Shown here in pieces: positions 17,598-27,108 of a DNA stretch of 64,000 nt. How positions within the stretch are numbered: position 1 is the stretch's first letter; each line of letters opens with the position of its first letter. Origin of the DNA: JBBEAM01 sp942491105 (GTDB lineage Bacteria > Pseudomonadota > Alphaproteobacteria > Kiloniellales > DSM-21159); contig CALNZX010000012.1 of NCBI GenBank assembly GCA_942491105.1, forward strand, positions 186,001 to 250,000, given 5' to 3'. The position numbers and the translations under genes were made by a program. The notes beneath the pieces were generated by a model, which saw only the letters and a list, made by a program, of their open reading frames with translations, searched no databases and had not been told where the DNA came from.

Positions 17598-19469
17598 ATG
17601 AGCCAAGCGGACTCCCCTCTCGAAGCCTTCAAGCGGGCAACCGAAGCGACGATCCGCGCGATCGCCCGCCGCGACGATCTCAATGCGAGCTTCACCAGCG
17701 CCCCCCAGGGCCTGGTCGGCAAGGAGGTCAAGCTGCCGCTGATCCACCGCGATCTGCCGGCGGAGGAAGCGGCGCTGGTGCGCGGCGAGGCGGATTCCGT
17801 CGCCCTGCGTCTGCGCCACCACGACGACGGGCTGCATCAGAAGCAGCGCCCGCGCAGCCAGGAGGCGCGCGACATCTTCGACGCCGTGGAACAGGCGCGC
17901 TGCGAATCCCTCGGCATGAAGCGGATGACCGGCTGCACGCTCAATCTCGACGCCGCGCGCGAGGAACGCTACCGCAGCCGCGGCTACGCCCAGGCGACCA
18001 ACAGCGAGGATGTGCCGCTGTCCGAGGTTCTCGGGCTGCTGGCGCGCGAGGCGATGACCGGCCACGGCCCCAGCCCCTGCGCCAAGCGTATGATCGAGGT
18101 CTGGAGGCCGCTGCTCGACGCCAAGGTCTTGCAGGATCTCAAGCACTTGCAGCAAGTCTCCGGCGACCAGGCCGCCTTCGGCGACGCGGTGCGCGAGATG
18201 CTCGGCCACCTCGATCTCGACTTCACCGAGGAGGAGGACGTCAGCGAGGAAGAGTCCCAGAGCGACGAGGAGCAGGAGGGCGAGATGGACCCCTCCGAGA
18301 TGAAGGGCGAAGGCGGCGAGCAGGACTCCTCGGACGCGCGCGCCAGCGAGGACGGCGAGCAGAGCGATGCCGGTGATTCCGACGCCAGCGACGAGGACGC
18401 CGCCGACAGCGAAGGCGAAATGATGGCCGGCGCCAGCGACGAGGAGCCTGGAAAGCCGGGCAATCGCCCGATGTACGACGACCGGCGCAACTGGCTGGAC
18501 GAGGACGCCTATCACCCCTTCAGCCGCGACTACGACGAGGTGGTCGAGGCCGAGGAGCTCTGCGACCCCGAGGAGCTCACCCGGCTGCGCCAGATGCTCG
18601 ACCAGCAGCTCGCCCATCTGCAGGGCGTGATCGCCCGCCTCGCCAATCGGCTGCAGCGCCGCCTGCTGGCCAAGCAGACCCGTTCCTGGGAGTTCAATCT
18701 CGAGGAAGGCATGCTGGATACCGCGCGGCTGGCGCGGATCATCGCCAATCCGACCCATTCCCTGTCCTACAAGCGCGAGAAGGACACCGACTTCCGCGAT
18801 ACCGTGGTCAGCCTGCTGATCGACAACTCCGGCTCGATGCGCGGGCGGCCGATCTCGGTCGCGGCGATGAGCGCCGATATCCTGGCCCGCACCCTGGAGC
18901 GCTGCGGCGTCAAGGTCGAGATTCTCGGCTTCACCACCCGGATGTGGAAGGGCGGCCAGTCGCGCGAGAAGTGGATCGCCAACGGCAAACCGGCCAATCC
19001 CGGACGGCTCAACGACCTGCGTCACATCGTCTACAAGAACGCCGACATGCCCTGGCGCCGGGCGCGCAAGAACCTCGGCCTGATGCTGCGCGAAGGCATC
19101 CTGAAGGAAAACATCGACGGCGAGGCCCTGCTCTGGGCCCACAATCGCCTGCTGGCGCGCAGTGAGCAGCGGCGCATCCTGATGGTGATTTCGGACGGCG
19201 CGCCGGTCGACGATTCCACGCTTTCGGTCAATCCCGGCAACTACCTGGAACGCCACCTGCGGCAGGTGATCGACTATATCGAAACCCGCTCACCGGTTGA
19301 GCTTCTGGCCATCGGGATCGGCCATGACGTCACCCGCTACTACCGCCGCGCGGTGACCATCGTCGATGCCGAGCAGCTCGGCGGCACCATGCTGGACAAG
19401 CTCACGGAGCTTTTCGAGGAAGACAGCGAGCGCGGCGATTCACGCGCGAACCGCCGCGCCGCGGGCTAG
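17598..19469 (+). CDS. cobT: Cobaltochelatase subunit CobT
   Basis: Second chaperone-like subunit of CobNST; it forms a two-ring complex with CobS. The 623-aa protein has a helical N-terminal domain, a very acidic linker (about residues 205-290) and a C-terminal von Willebrand A domain. That domain has a MIDAS motif, LLIDNSGSM near residue 407, and later VISDGAPVDDSTLS. Length and order are typical. cobN itself is not in the window, so the large subunit must lie elsewhere. Confidence 0.97.
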   Translation: MSQADSPLEAFKRATEATIRAIARRDDLNASFTSAPQGLVGKEVKLPLIHRDLPAEEAALVRGEADSVALRLRHHDDGLHQKQRPRSQEARDIFDAVEQARCESLGMKRMTGCTLNLDAAREERYRSRGYAQATNSEDVPLSEVLGLLAREAMTGHGPSPCAKRMIEVWRPLLDAKVLQDLKHLQQVSGDQAAFGDAVREMLGHLDLDFTEEEDVSEEESQSDEEQEGEMDPSEMKGEGGEQDSSDARASEDGEQSDAGDSDASDEDAADSEGEMMAGASDEEPGKPGNRPMYDDRRNWLDEDAYHPFSRDYDEVVEAEELCDPEELTRLRQMLDQQLAHLQGVIARLANRLQRRLLAKQTRSWEFNLEEGMLDTARLARIIANPTHSLSYKREKDTDFRDTVVSLLIDNSGSMRGRPISVAAMSADILARTLERCGVKVEILGFTTRMWKGGQSREKWIANGKPANPGRLNDLRHIVYKNADMPWRRARKNLGLMLREGILKENIDGEALLWAHNRLLARSEQRRILMVISDGAPVDDSTLSVNPGNYLERHLRQVIDYIETRSPVELLAIGIGHDVTRYYRRAVTIVDAEQLGGTMLDKLTELFEEDSERGDSRANRRAAG

Positions 19470-19475
19470 CCTCAC

Positions 19476-20270
19476 TCAGCCTTTCAACTGCGTCTCGAAG
19501 AACGCCGTGGTCCGCTCCCACGCGAGCTTGGCGTCGGCGGCGTCGTAACGTCCGCCGCTGGGATTGGCAAAGGCGTGATCGGCCTCGTACCAGTGCACCG
19601 TATAGCTCTTGCCGGCCTGGTCCATCGCGGCGGTAAAGCCGCCGACCATCTCCTCGTTGATCCAGCCATCCTGGGTCGCGAAGTGGCCCAGCACCGGCCC
19701 CTGCAGCGATGCCAGTTCCGCGGCGGTCTTGTTGACGCGGCCGTAGTACACCACCGTCGCGTCGACCGGCGCCGCCAGCGAAGCGTTGAGCGACCAGCCG
19801 CCGCCGAAGCACCAGCCGACCGTGCCGATCTTGCCGGTGGATTTGTCATGGCCCCTCAGCCATTCGGTCCAGGCGGTCAGAGTCTCGGTCGCCGCGGCGC
19901 CGTCGACCGCGCCCATCAGCGCCTTGGCCTGGTCCGGTGTCGAAGCCACCTCGCCGCCATAGAGATCGACGGCCAGCGCGATATAGCCCTGCTTGGCGAA
20001 ATCTGCGGCCACCGCCTTGATCTGGTCGTTGAGCCCCCACCATTCATGCACCAGCAGCACGCTCGGCGCCGGTGTGGTTTCCGGCATTGCCAGGGCCGCG
20101 GTGACGGAGCCGCCGCTCGGCAGGCTCAAGGTAACCTCCTCCAGGCCCATCGCAGCAGCCGCGGCAAGACGCGGATCCGCCAGCACGGCGGCCAGCGGCA
20201 GGCTGGCAAGTCCCGTCAAAACGGCGCGGCGCGCCGGGGATTGAGGCCGATGTTCGTTATCCAGTGGCAT
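19476..20270 (-). CDS. Exported dienelactone hydrolase family protein
   Basis: A 264-aa alpha/beta hydrolase of the dienelactone hydrolase family. The N terminus SPARRAVLTGLASLPLAAVLA looks like a signal peptide with a paired Arg, possibly Tat. Fold and catalytic motifs: VLLVHEWWGLND, the Cys nucleophile in GWCFGGG, Asp in ATQDGWINEE and His in EADHAFANP. ATG 20270 is preceded by GGAGG at a good distance; the longer frame upstream is less likely. It ends 7 bases from cobT, converging. The natural ester or lactone is unknown. Confidence 0.88.
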   Translation of the reverse strand: MPLDNEHRPQSPARRAVLTGLASLPLAAVLADPRLAAAAAMGLEEVTLSLPSGGSVTAALAMPETTPAPSVLLVHEWWGLNDQIKAVAADFAKQGYIALAVDLYGGEVASTPDQAKALMGAVDGAAATETLTAWTEWLRGHDKSTGKIGTVGWCFGGGWSLNASLAAPVDATVVYYGRVNKTAAELASLQGPVLGHFATQDGWINEEMVGGFTAAMDQAGKSYTVHWYEADHAFANPSGGRYDAADAKLAWERTTAFFETQLKG

Positions 20271-20350
20271 GACTGCCTCCCTTTGGTCATTGTCTCTTGC
20301 TGAAATGATGCGGTGCCCAGCACAAAAGCGCCAGTCACAGTCTTGAGACA

Positions 20351-21301
20351 ATGCGACTCCCTTTTCTTTGCTTCTGCCTGCTGTTCTGCCTGTCCAGCGT
20401 GCCCGCCGCGGCCGAGCCCATCTCCCTGAGCGCCGTCGGCAAGCAGCTCAACACCGAGGCTCCCGGGGAAACCCGTCTTGGCAGGCTGCTCTGGCGCGGC
20501 ACCCTGGAGTTGAGTTCCGGGGATTCCCGCTTCGGCGGTTACTCTGGCCTGCTCATTGGCCGCGACGGCCGCGAGCTGATCGCCGTCAGCGACGCGGGGC
20601 ACTGGCTGCGCGGCCGGCTGACCTACGATGACGGCGGGCGGCTGAGCGGTTTCACGGAGGCAGAAATCCTGCCCCTGCGCGGTACGGACGGCGCGCCCCT
20701 GCGGGGCAAGAAACAGGGCGACGCCGAGGCTTTGGCCCGCGATGCCCAGGGGCGCCTGCTGGTCAGCTTCGAACGCGACCATCGCATCCTTGCCTACGAT
20801 GGCCTGGAGAGCCCCGCCGTCGCGCAATCCGCGCCGCCGATCCGCCCGATGGATGGCAACGCCGGGATCGAGGCCCTCGAAAGCCTTCCCGCGTCGGGCG
20901 GCCTTCTCGCGCTGACGGAGTCCGGAGAGGCCGAGGGCGGCGGCGCTTTCCTCTGGCAAGAGGGAGCCTGGAGCCCGCTCGGCTATCGCCGGCTGCGCAA
21001 TCTCTCGGTGGTCGGCGCGACGGCGACGGAACAGGGCGAAGTCTTTCTGCTTGAGCGCGCCTGGTCCCTGATCGGCGGCCTCGAACTGCGGATCCTCCGT
21101 CTCGACACCGCCGTCATCCGGCCCGGCGCCGTCCTGGAACCCGAGGAATTGGCGACCCTGAAGCCGCCGCTGCTGGTCGACAATTTCGAGGGGATCGCGG
21201 CCCGCGTGACGCCGGATGGCCAGACGCTGCTGTATCTGCTTTCCGACGACAACTTCAATCCCGTACAGCGCACACTGCTCGCGGTTTTCGCCGTCGATTG
21301 A
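20351..21301 (+). CDS. Exported esterase-like-activity-of-phytase family protein
   Basis: A 316-aa protein with signal peptide MRLPFLCFCLLFCLSSVPAAA. The mature part resembles the phytase-like esterase domain, a beta-propeller: FGGYSGLLIGRDGRELIAVSDAGHW, GDAEALARDAQGRLLVSFERDHR, GNAGIEALESLP and NFEGIAARVTPDGQTLLYLLSDDNF are characteristic blade motifs. The family hydrolyses phosphoesters or esters in the periplasm; activity here is inferred. It is divergent from the dienelactone hydrolase. Confidence 0.82.
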   Translation: MRLPFLCFCLLFCLSSVPAAAEPISLSAVGKQLNTEAPGETRLGRLLWRGTLELSSGDSRFGGYSGLLIGRDGRELIAVSDAGHWLRGRLTYDDGGRLSGFTEAEILPLRGTDGAPLRGKKQGDAEALARDAQGRLLVSFERDHRILAYDGLESPAVAQSAPPIRPMDGNAGIEALESLPASGGLLALTESGEAEGGGAFLWQEGAWSPLGYRRLRNLSVVGATATEQGEVFLLERAWSLIGGLELRILRLDTAVIRPGAVLEPEELATLKPPLLVDNFEGIAARVTPDGQTLLYLLSDDNFNPVQRTLLAVFAVD

Positions 21302-21393
21302 GAATCCTCCACGGCAGCTTTCTGCGCATTGCCCAGCCACGACACTCCCGGCTAAGCTCGCGCCTGCATGGGGTGGCTGCTGGATATATCGCG

Positions 21394-22611
21394 ATGAAAT
21401 CTCTGTCTGTTGCTGGCCTATTTCTGTACCTCTTCCTGGCCGGCCCGGTGGCCGCCAGCGCCGCCGATCTGCCGCCCGCCGACTTCAAGGCGCCGCCGGC
21501 TGGCATGGTGATCGAATGGCGCAACGCCGATAGCGGCGAAGCGCTCCCGATCACGGTCCTGGGCCGCGATGGCTATTGGCTGCGCTGGCAGCGCGCGGAG
21601 GGCGAGACCCGTAGCGGCTACACGTTGTTCTGCTGGGCCTGCGACGAGTCCTTCAGCTTCCCCGAGGACAACATCGACGCGCTGTTCCCGCTGCAGACCG
21701 GCAAGAAGGCGACACTCAGCCGAAGCAAGGGCAGCAAGGTCTGGGCCGACGATATCGAAGTACTGGAAGCGCGGACTATCGAAGTCGCGGCCGGAACCTT
21801 CGACGTCTTCGTGATCGAGACCCGCAGCCGCAGCGTCAACGGGCGCTGGCGTGGCGAGCGCAGAAGCTATTACGCCCCGGCCCTGGGCTGGAACGTCAAG
21901 ATCGTCAGCAGCGACAACGAGGGCCGCAGCAGCACCTGGGAGGTGGCATCGATCGACGGGCTGACGGGAATCGGCGCCAGCACCAAGCTGGATGACCAGG
22001 CTGCCATGGGGGCGCAGCGGCTGAAGGCCTTCGCCAATCAGCCGCCCCCCGCCGCGACGGCGAACCCGGTTGAGATCGGCGAGGTGACCGGGGTCAAGAC
22101 CTATGCTTTCGGCACCCCGCCGGGCGACGCGCGGAGCGGGCGTTTCGTCGCCGACAGATTGGTTTCCAACGAGCTCCTGGAAACCATCCCTGGCAGCGCC
22201 TTGCACGCAACCTTCAAGGACGGCACCGAATTCCGCATGGGCTCGGCCAGTCAGGCCCGTCTCGACAGTTTCCTCTACACCCCCGGCCAGGAAGGCCAAC
22301 TCTCCATGGCCTTGGGGCAAGGCGTCTTTCGCTATATCAGCGGCCAGATCAAGCAGGGCGCGCAGATCGGGACGCCGGACGCGATCATCGGAATTCGCGG
22401 CACCGACTTCCAGGTCGAGGTTTTGGAAGGGCAAACCCGGGTCACGGTTTACGAGGGCGAGGTCGAGATCCGCCCGCGTAGCGGCGGCGCCGGCGTGTCC
22501 GCCCCCGCGGGAACGGTCGCGACGGTCGGCCCCACGGGCATTACGACCGCCAGCGCCCCCGCCGCGGCCCCCGCCGATCCAGGAGTCGAGGCCGGCGGCT
22601 GCGGCGGTTAG
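21394..22611 (+). CDS. Exported FecR-domain protein
   Basis: A 405-aa protein. ATG 21394 begins a good signal peptide (KSLSVAGLFLYLFLAGPVAA); the same frame opens further upstream but without signal character. Residues about 25-220 form an unknown beta-rich domain with a Cys pair in FCWACDE (Cys80, Cys83). The FecR domain occupies about 290-370, with FKDGTEFRMGSASQARLDSF and DAIIGIRGTDFQVEVLEG followed by VTVYEGEVEI. FecR domains usually signal to ECF sigma factors or cap surface systems, but no sigma factor or TonB receptor is adjacent. A Gly/Pro/Ala tail ends the protein. Confidence 0.82.
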   Translation: MKSLSVAGLFLYLFLAGPVAASAADLPPADFKAPPAGMVIEWRNADSGEALPITVLGRDGYWLRWQRAEGETRSGYTLFCWACDESFSFPEDNIDALFPLQTGKKATLSRSKGSKVWADDIEVLEARTIEVAAGTFDVFVIETRSRSVNGRWRGERRSYYAPALGWNVKIVSSDNEGRSSTWEVASIDGLTGIGASTKLDDQAAMGAQRLKAFANQPPPAATANPVEIGEVTGVKTYAFGTPPGDARSGRFVADRLVSNELLETIPGSALHATFKDGTEFRMGSASQARLDSFLYTPGQEGQLSMALGQGVFRYISGQIKQGAQIGTPDAIIGIRGTDFQVEVLEGQTRVTVYEGEVEIRPRSGGAGVSAPAGTVATVGPTGITTASAPAAAPADPGVEAGGCGG

Positions 22612-22627
22612 GCAGCGCGGGCAAAGA

Positions 22628-22655
22628 AAAAGCCCGGCTGCGAGGCCGGGCTTTT
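22628..22655. terminator. Bidirectional terminator between fecR-like gene and rpmB
   Basis: AAAAGCCCGGC pairs with GCCGGGCTTTT (11 bp) around a six-base loop. A and T runs on both sides serve either strand, ending the FecR-domain gene on plus and rpmB on minus. Confidence 0.9.
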
Positions 22656-22677
22656 CGAATTCTCTAGGAGCGGCGCT

Positions 22678-22977
22678 CTAGGCCGCGGCTTCGGCCTTGG
22701 CGGAGGCCTTCTCGATGCGGCGCTTCAGCGCCAGGGCATCGGGGCCGAGCTTGCGGTTCGAGGTCGACAGCAGGAAAGCGTCGAGACCGCCGTTGTGCTC
22801 GATGGTGCGCAGCGCGTTGGCCGTCAGGCGCAGCCGGACCATGCCGTTCAAAACGTCGCTGAACAGCGCGGTCGTCTGCAGGTTCGGCAGAAACCGGCGG
22901 CGCGTCTTGTTGTTGGCGTGGCTGACGTTGTTGCCGGCCATCACACCCTTGCCGGAGAAATCGCAGCGTCGTGACAT
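22678..22977 (-). CDS. rpmB: 50S ribosomal protein L28
   Basis: A 99-aa L28, part of the large ribosomal subunit. MSRRCDFSGKGVMAGNNVSH at the start and NNKTRRRFLPNLQ are diagnostic. ATG 22977 is chosen because it gives the family N terminus; the frame opens upstream but that extension is unlike L28. The C-terminal Lys/Ala tail is typical of alphaproteobacteria. No rpmG is beside it. Confidence 0.97.
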   Translation of the reverse strand: MSRRCDFSGKGVMAGNNVSHANNKTRRRFLPNLQTTALFSDVLNGMVRLRLTANALRTIEHNGGLDAFLLSTSNRKLGPDALALKRRIEKASAKAEAAA

Positions 22978-23107
22978 CGCTATCGTCCTATATGCTTGCG
23001 GGGCGCTATGCTGGGCTTTTCCCGGCGCCGCCGACACAAAAAACCGGGCCGGGCAAGCCCAGGGCCGCCCGACGGAAGGCGTTATCTAAGCTAGCCGCGC
23101 CTTGCGG

Positions 23108-23587
23108 TCAAGCCCTAGTGGGACCTTTCTCCGTGTCGCGCAGCCGCCGCCAGGAGATCGCCACCAGGAGTGCCAAGCCAATCAACAGCGAAGCGAAGCG
23201 GAGCTGGTCGTTGAGGTATTGGGACACCTCGGCCTGGACGAGCCCGAGGGTCGCGATGCCGCCAAGGAGGAAGCCGGTGCCGATGTCGGAGAGACCCCGA
23301 AACGCCCCCAGAACCAACGCCGCGAAGCCGAACGGTGTCGCGACCCAGAACAGGGTCATGGCGAAGCCTTCCATCCCCGCATTATAGCTCTCGAGCTCGC
23401 TATCGTAGCGCTGCTGCGCCTCTTGCTGTTGCTCCTGAGTGGGGTCCGGATCCGTAAGCGAATAGCTCGGATAGTCCGGCTGTTCGGCGAAGGCGGCCAC
23501 CCCATAGTAAACCGTCATGGGAAAGAGAAAGGCGATCCCCAGCACGATGGCAATGCGCAGACCGACGCTGAGTTTCCTAGAGTCCAT
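23108..23587 (-). CDS. Integral membrane protein of unknown function (159 aa)
   Basis: Four hydrophobic segments are seen. One is near residues 8-30, two lie in the middle (FAMTLFWVATPFGFAALVLG; GFLLGGIATLGLV) and one is near the end (FASLLIGLALLVAI). A hydrophilic Gln/Glu-rich loop follows the first helix. ATG 23587 has GCGAGGA upstream. No family was recognised. It lies between rpmB and a large coiled-coil gene, all on the minus strand. Confidence 0.7.
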   Translation of the reverse strand: MDSRKLSVGLRIAIVLGIAFLFPMTVYYGVAAFAEQPDYPSYSLTDPDPTQEQQQEAQQRYDSELESYNAGMEGFAMTLFWVATPFGFAALVLGAFRGLSDIGTGFLLGGIATLGLVQAEVSQYLNDQLRFASLLIGLALLVAISWRRLRDTEKGPTRA

Positions 23588-23672
23588 GACGTCCTCGCCG
23601 CAAGAAGCATCCGCAAATTCACGGAAATAACCTACCTGACAATTCAACCGAAAGGAAACTTCCCTTCGCCCG

Positions 23673-26027
23673 CTAGCTTGCCTGCTGCGCCGCCGCGTGG
23701 CCCGTCGGCTGGCGGCCCAGGGAGCGGCTGAGGATCAGGTAGAGCTTGCCGACATCGGCGGTCAGGAAGGCGGCCGAGAGAATATGCTCCGGATCGCAGG
23801 CCACGGCCTGGGCCATCAGGCGGTCGAACTGATTGATGTAACGCATCGCCTGACCGCGAAACACTTCGTCGCTTTCGAAACGGCGGCGGATCTCCGGCAC
23901 CAGGAAGCCGTCGCGCGAGCGGATCAGGCGGCGCGCGAAGATCGAACGGTCGCCCCGGCGGTAGCGGTTCCAAACGTCTTCGGGAATATCCTGCTCAAGC
24001 AGCCGGTTGAGATTGACGGCGGCGGCGTTCATGTCGTCGATCATCGCCGTCGCGCCGCGCAGGAAATGGTCGCGGCGGCTGTCGATATCGCTTTCGCGCA
24101 GATAGACCGCCTGCCGCTCGGCCTCGGCCGCGGCGGCGCCGAGCGCCGCGATCTGCGCCTCGAAGCCTTCGCCGGCCGCGGTCACCCTGGCGACCGCCTG
24201 CTCCACGGAGGCGGTCAGCGCCTCTTCCTCGCTGCGCAGATTGCCGGCCAGCTCGCGAGCGCGGATCAGGGCTTCCTGGGTGGTGCTGTTGAAGGCCGTC
24301 CCGCGCGCGTCGAGCTCGCCGCCAATCTCGACGATCCGCTGCCGCGCGGTGGCCACCGCCGTATCCAGGTCCTGGATCCGCTTGGCCAGCTCGGCCCCGA
24401 TCTCCTTGCCACTCGCCAGAGAGCGCTCGCTCGCGGCCTCCAGGGCCTTGGCCTGCCCCTGCGCGGTGGCTTCCATCTCGTCCCTGACCGTCCGCAGGGA
24501 AGCCGCCAGGGCGTCGAGCTGCTCCAATTCCTTGCCGACCGCCTCGGTCATCTCGCGTGCCGTCGTCCGGGCGGTGGCGGCGGTCTCCTCCAGGGCGGTT
24601 TTCTGGCCACCGTAGAGACCGATCAATTCCTGGCTCTGCGCCTTGGCGGCCGCGGCGCGGCCATCGAGCTGCTGGGTCAATCCCTCGATCCGGGCCCCGG
24701 CCTCCGCGATGGTTTCGCTCAAGCCGGCCGCCGCCTGGGTCGAGGCTTCGGCCTGACCGCGCAGGGCCTGGCCAGCGGCGGTGGCGCGCTCGACCGCCAG
24801 TTTCGAGGCGGCGTCCAGCGCCTCGGCCTGCGGCCGCAACTCGTCGCCGGCCTGGCTGAGCCGGGCCAGCGCGTCCTCGGTCATCTTGATGGCGCTTTCC
24901 GCCGCCTCGGCGCCCATCCGCTTGACCTCCTCCCGGCCCTTGCCGGAAGCCTCCTGAAGCTGTCGCGTCGCCTCCTGCGCCGTGATCGAAAAATGCTCGG
25001 CCTGGTCGTGGAAGGTCTGCGAGACCTCCCGGGCGCGCAGCGCGGCCTGCTCGAAGGCGATCCGCAGGGCCTGGGACTGGTTCTGCATCTCGCTGGAGAT
25101 CCCCTTGGAGCGGCGGTCCACCTCCAGCACCAGGCGCTGCAGCTCCTCGCTGTTGCTGGCGACGGCCTGGCGCAGCTCCTCGGTCTTGGCGCGCGCGGCG
25201 TCGAAATCGCCATCCAGGGCTTCCAGGTCGCCGCGGGCCTCGGCGCGCAGCGCGGCGGCGTTCTTGCCCAACTCCCGGTTAACCTCGAGCAGGCGCGCGG
25301 CATCGGCCTGCATCTCCGTCCGCAGGCTTTGCGAGGACTCCAGAAGCTGCGCGTTGGCGGCGGCGATGCCCGCGCTGGAGTCGCTCAAGGCGCGCGCGGC
25401 CTCCTCGCTCAGGCGCCGGGCTTCCTTGGCGGCGGCGGCGAAGTCGGCGAGCGGCTTGCCCAGCACCTCGGTCATCTCGGCGGCGGCGTTGCGGCCGTCT
25501 TCCGCGGCGGCGCTCAAGGCCTCGCGCTGCTTGGTCAGGCTGCTCTCGCTCTCCTCCAGGCGTCCGCGCAGGTCCTGCTCGGTGCGGGCCAGGCCGTCGG
25601 CGTGCACGCGCAGCTCGGCGGTGGCCGACTGTACGCCCTCGACGGAGCCGGCAATCTCGCGGGCGGCGGTTTGCAGGCTGTCGCGCGCCGCGGCGCTCGC
25701 GGTTTCCAGCTCCCCGCTTTGGGCCTTCAGGTTCTCGGTAATCTTGGCGAGGCGCGCATTGCCGTCATCGGGGGCGTAGACAATGTCCTCGACCCGCGCC
25801 AGCAGCTCGGCCAGCCGCCCCCGGTTGAGATCGGGCTTGGAAACCGAGATCAGCAGCAGCCAGAGAAAAGCCGGCGGCGCGAAAACCGAGGCGACGACCA
25901 CGGCAAGCTCATGCGGCAGGAAGGACAGCAGGGTTCCCCAGCCAACGGATTCCCTTACATACCAGCCGCAGAGCGTGAACCAGCCCAGCGACAGCAGAAT
26001 CCCCACGGCAAGCGGCACGCGTGGCAT
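23673..26027 (-). CDS. Large coiled-coil membrane protein (784 aa), architecture like polarity factors
   Basis: Two hydrophobic helices at the N terminus (about 5-23 and 38-62) anchor the protein. About 550 residues of Ala/Glu/Gln/Leu-rich heptads follow with no proline breaks, resembling apolipoprotein or methyl-accepting-type coiled coil. The last ~130 residues form a separate, more conserved-looking domain (DDMNAAAVNLNRLLEQDIPE, RRGDRSIFARRLIRSRDGF, FESDEVFRGQAMRYINQFD). This two-TM plus coil layout recalls TipN of Caulobacter, but sequence identity to it was not established. It could organise the pole or septum. Confidence 0.7.
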   Translation of the reverse strand: MPRVPLAVGILLSLGWFTLCGWYVRESVGWGTLLSFLPHELAVVVASVFAPPAFLWLLLISVSKPDLNRGRLAELLARVEDIVYAPDDGNARLAKITENLKAQSGELETASAAARDSLQTAAREIAGSVEGVQSATAELRVHADGLARTEQDLRGRLEESESSLTKQREALSAAAEDGRNAAAEMTEVLGKPLADFAAAAKEARRLSEEAARALSDSSAGIAAANAQLLESSQSLRTEMQADAARLLEVNRELGKNAAALRAEARGDLEALDGDFDAARAKTEELRQAVASNSEELQRLVLEVDRRSKGISSEMQNQSQALRIAFEQAALRAREVSQTFHDQAEHFSITAQEATRQLQEASGKGREEVKRMGAEAAESAIKMTEDALARLSQAGDELRPQAEALDAASKLAVERATAAGQALRGQAEASTQAAAGLSETIAEAGARIEGLTQQLDGRAAAAKAQSQELIGLYGGQKTALEETAATARTTAREMTEAVGKELEQLDALAASLRTVRDEMEATAQGQAKALEAASERSLASGKEIGAELAKRIQDLDTAVATARQRIVEIGGELDARGTAFNSTTQEALIRARELAGNLRSEEEALTASVEQAVARVTAAGEGFEAQIAALGAAAAEAERQAVYLRESDIDSRRDHFLRGATAMIDDMNAAAVNLNRLLEQDIPEDVWNRYRRGDRSIFARRLIRSRDGFLVPEIRRRFESDEVFRGQAMRYINQFDRLMAQAVACDPEHILSAAFLTADVGKLYLILSRSLGRQPTGHAAAQQAS

Positions 26028-26149
26028 GACCGGAAATCCCCCAAATAATCCCTAGAACACAGCCTTCGGTTGTGCCGCGAACAGCGGCAGCCCCCTGCTA
26101 ATCATCGCATGAGGCCAGGGGACTGTCCAACCGCCGCGGCGGTTGAAAG

Positions 26150-27025
26150 TTACCAGACAAAGCTGCGCATCGCCGCGCTGGGAGTGGTGTCCTGCGCCGC
26201 GAACAGCGTGTTGAGCAGCGCGCCGTCGCTGGCGTCGGAGCCGTGAAGGTCCAGGGACTCGGCGTGAATGCCCCCGGCGATGAACAGGCTGTCGATCCCG
26301 GCGGCCTGGCCGCCGACGATGTCGGTGCGCAGGGAATCGCCGACCGCCAGGATGCGGTCGCGCGCGATGCCCTCCAGGGCGACAAAGCAGGCTTCGTAGA
26401 TATCGGCGTGGGGCTTGCCGTGGTAGCGCACCTCGCCGCCGAGCTCTTCGTAGGTCCGAGCCAGCGCGCCGGCGCAGATTTCCCGCCTGCCGCCGCGAAT
26501 CACTTCCAGATCGGGGTTGGCGCAGACCATGGGCAGTTCGCGCGCCGCGCCGGCCTCGAGCTCGCCGGCGTAGACCTCCGGGGTGTCCTTGGCCATGTGC
26601 GCGCCGGTGTTGAGCAGGAAATCGGCGGCGGCGATATCCTCGACGAACTCCAGGTCCAGCCCCTCGCGCATGCCGTGATCGCGATCCGGCCCAAGGTGGT
26701 AGCAGCGCGTTCCCAGCGACTTGTAGAAGGCGTCGGGGCGATGCCGCAGGTGCTGCCAAGCCGCCTCGCCGGAGGAGACGACTCCGCAGTGCAGTTCCGG
26801 AAGGATACCCAGCCGGGCGGCGGAATCGCGCACCTCGCCGGCGCGCCGCGGCGCGTTGGACAGGATCACCACCTGCTTGCCGGCGGTGCGCAGATGCTGC
26901 AGGCAGTCGATCGCCGCCGGAAAGGCGGTGACGCCGTCGTGCAGGACGCCCCAGAGATCGCAGATAAAGCCATCGTAACGGCTTGCGAGGGCCGCGAGAC
27001 CATCGTAGAGGGGAACGGATGCCAT
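26150..27025 (-). CDS. HAD-superfamily sugar/nucleotide phosphatase, TIGR01459 type
   Basis: A class IIA HAD phosphatase. Motif I is GFICDLWGVLHDG near the N terminus, motif II VVILSNAPRR (Ser/Asn), and motif III-IV GKPHADIYEACF followed by AVGDSLRTDIVGGQAAGID (Lys and acidic pair). ATG 27025 (MASVPLYDG) gives 291 aa; an upstream extension of 14 residues is possible. It is divergent from the ArsC gene by 83 bases. The substrate is unknown; relatives act on phosphorylated sugars or nucleotides. Confidence 0.88.
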   Translation of the reverse strand: MASVPLYDGLAALASRYDGFICDLWGVLHDGVTAFPAAIDCLQHLRTAGKQVVILSNAPRRAGEVRDSAARLGILPELHCGVVSSGEAAWQHLRHRPDAFYKSLGTRCYHLGPDRDHGMREGLDLEFVEDIAAADFLLNTGAHMAKDTPEVYAGELEAGAARELPMVCANPDLEVIRGGRREICAGALARTYEELGGEVRYHGKPHADIYEACFVALEGIARDRILAVGDSLRTDIVGGQAAGIDSLFIAGGIHAESLDLHGSDASDGALLNTLFAAQDTTPSAAMRSFVW

Positions 27026-27108
27026 TGGATTTTCGTTACTATGAATAGACCTCTGTGGTTTTGCCACAGCGGCGGATGGACTGTCGAAGGAAAAGGAGCA
27101 TACCGGCC

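Noticed and set aside
23697..26048. 783-codon plus-strand open frame
   Set aside because: It is the antisense of the coiled-coil gene; low-stop GC-rich antisense with Gly/Arg/Gln bias and no family.
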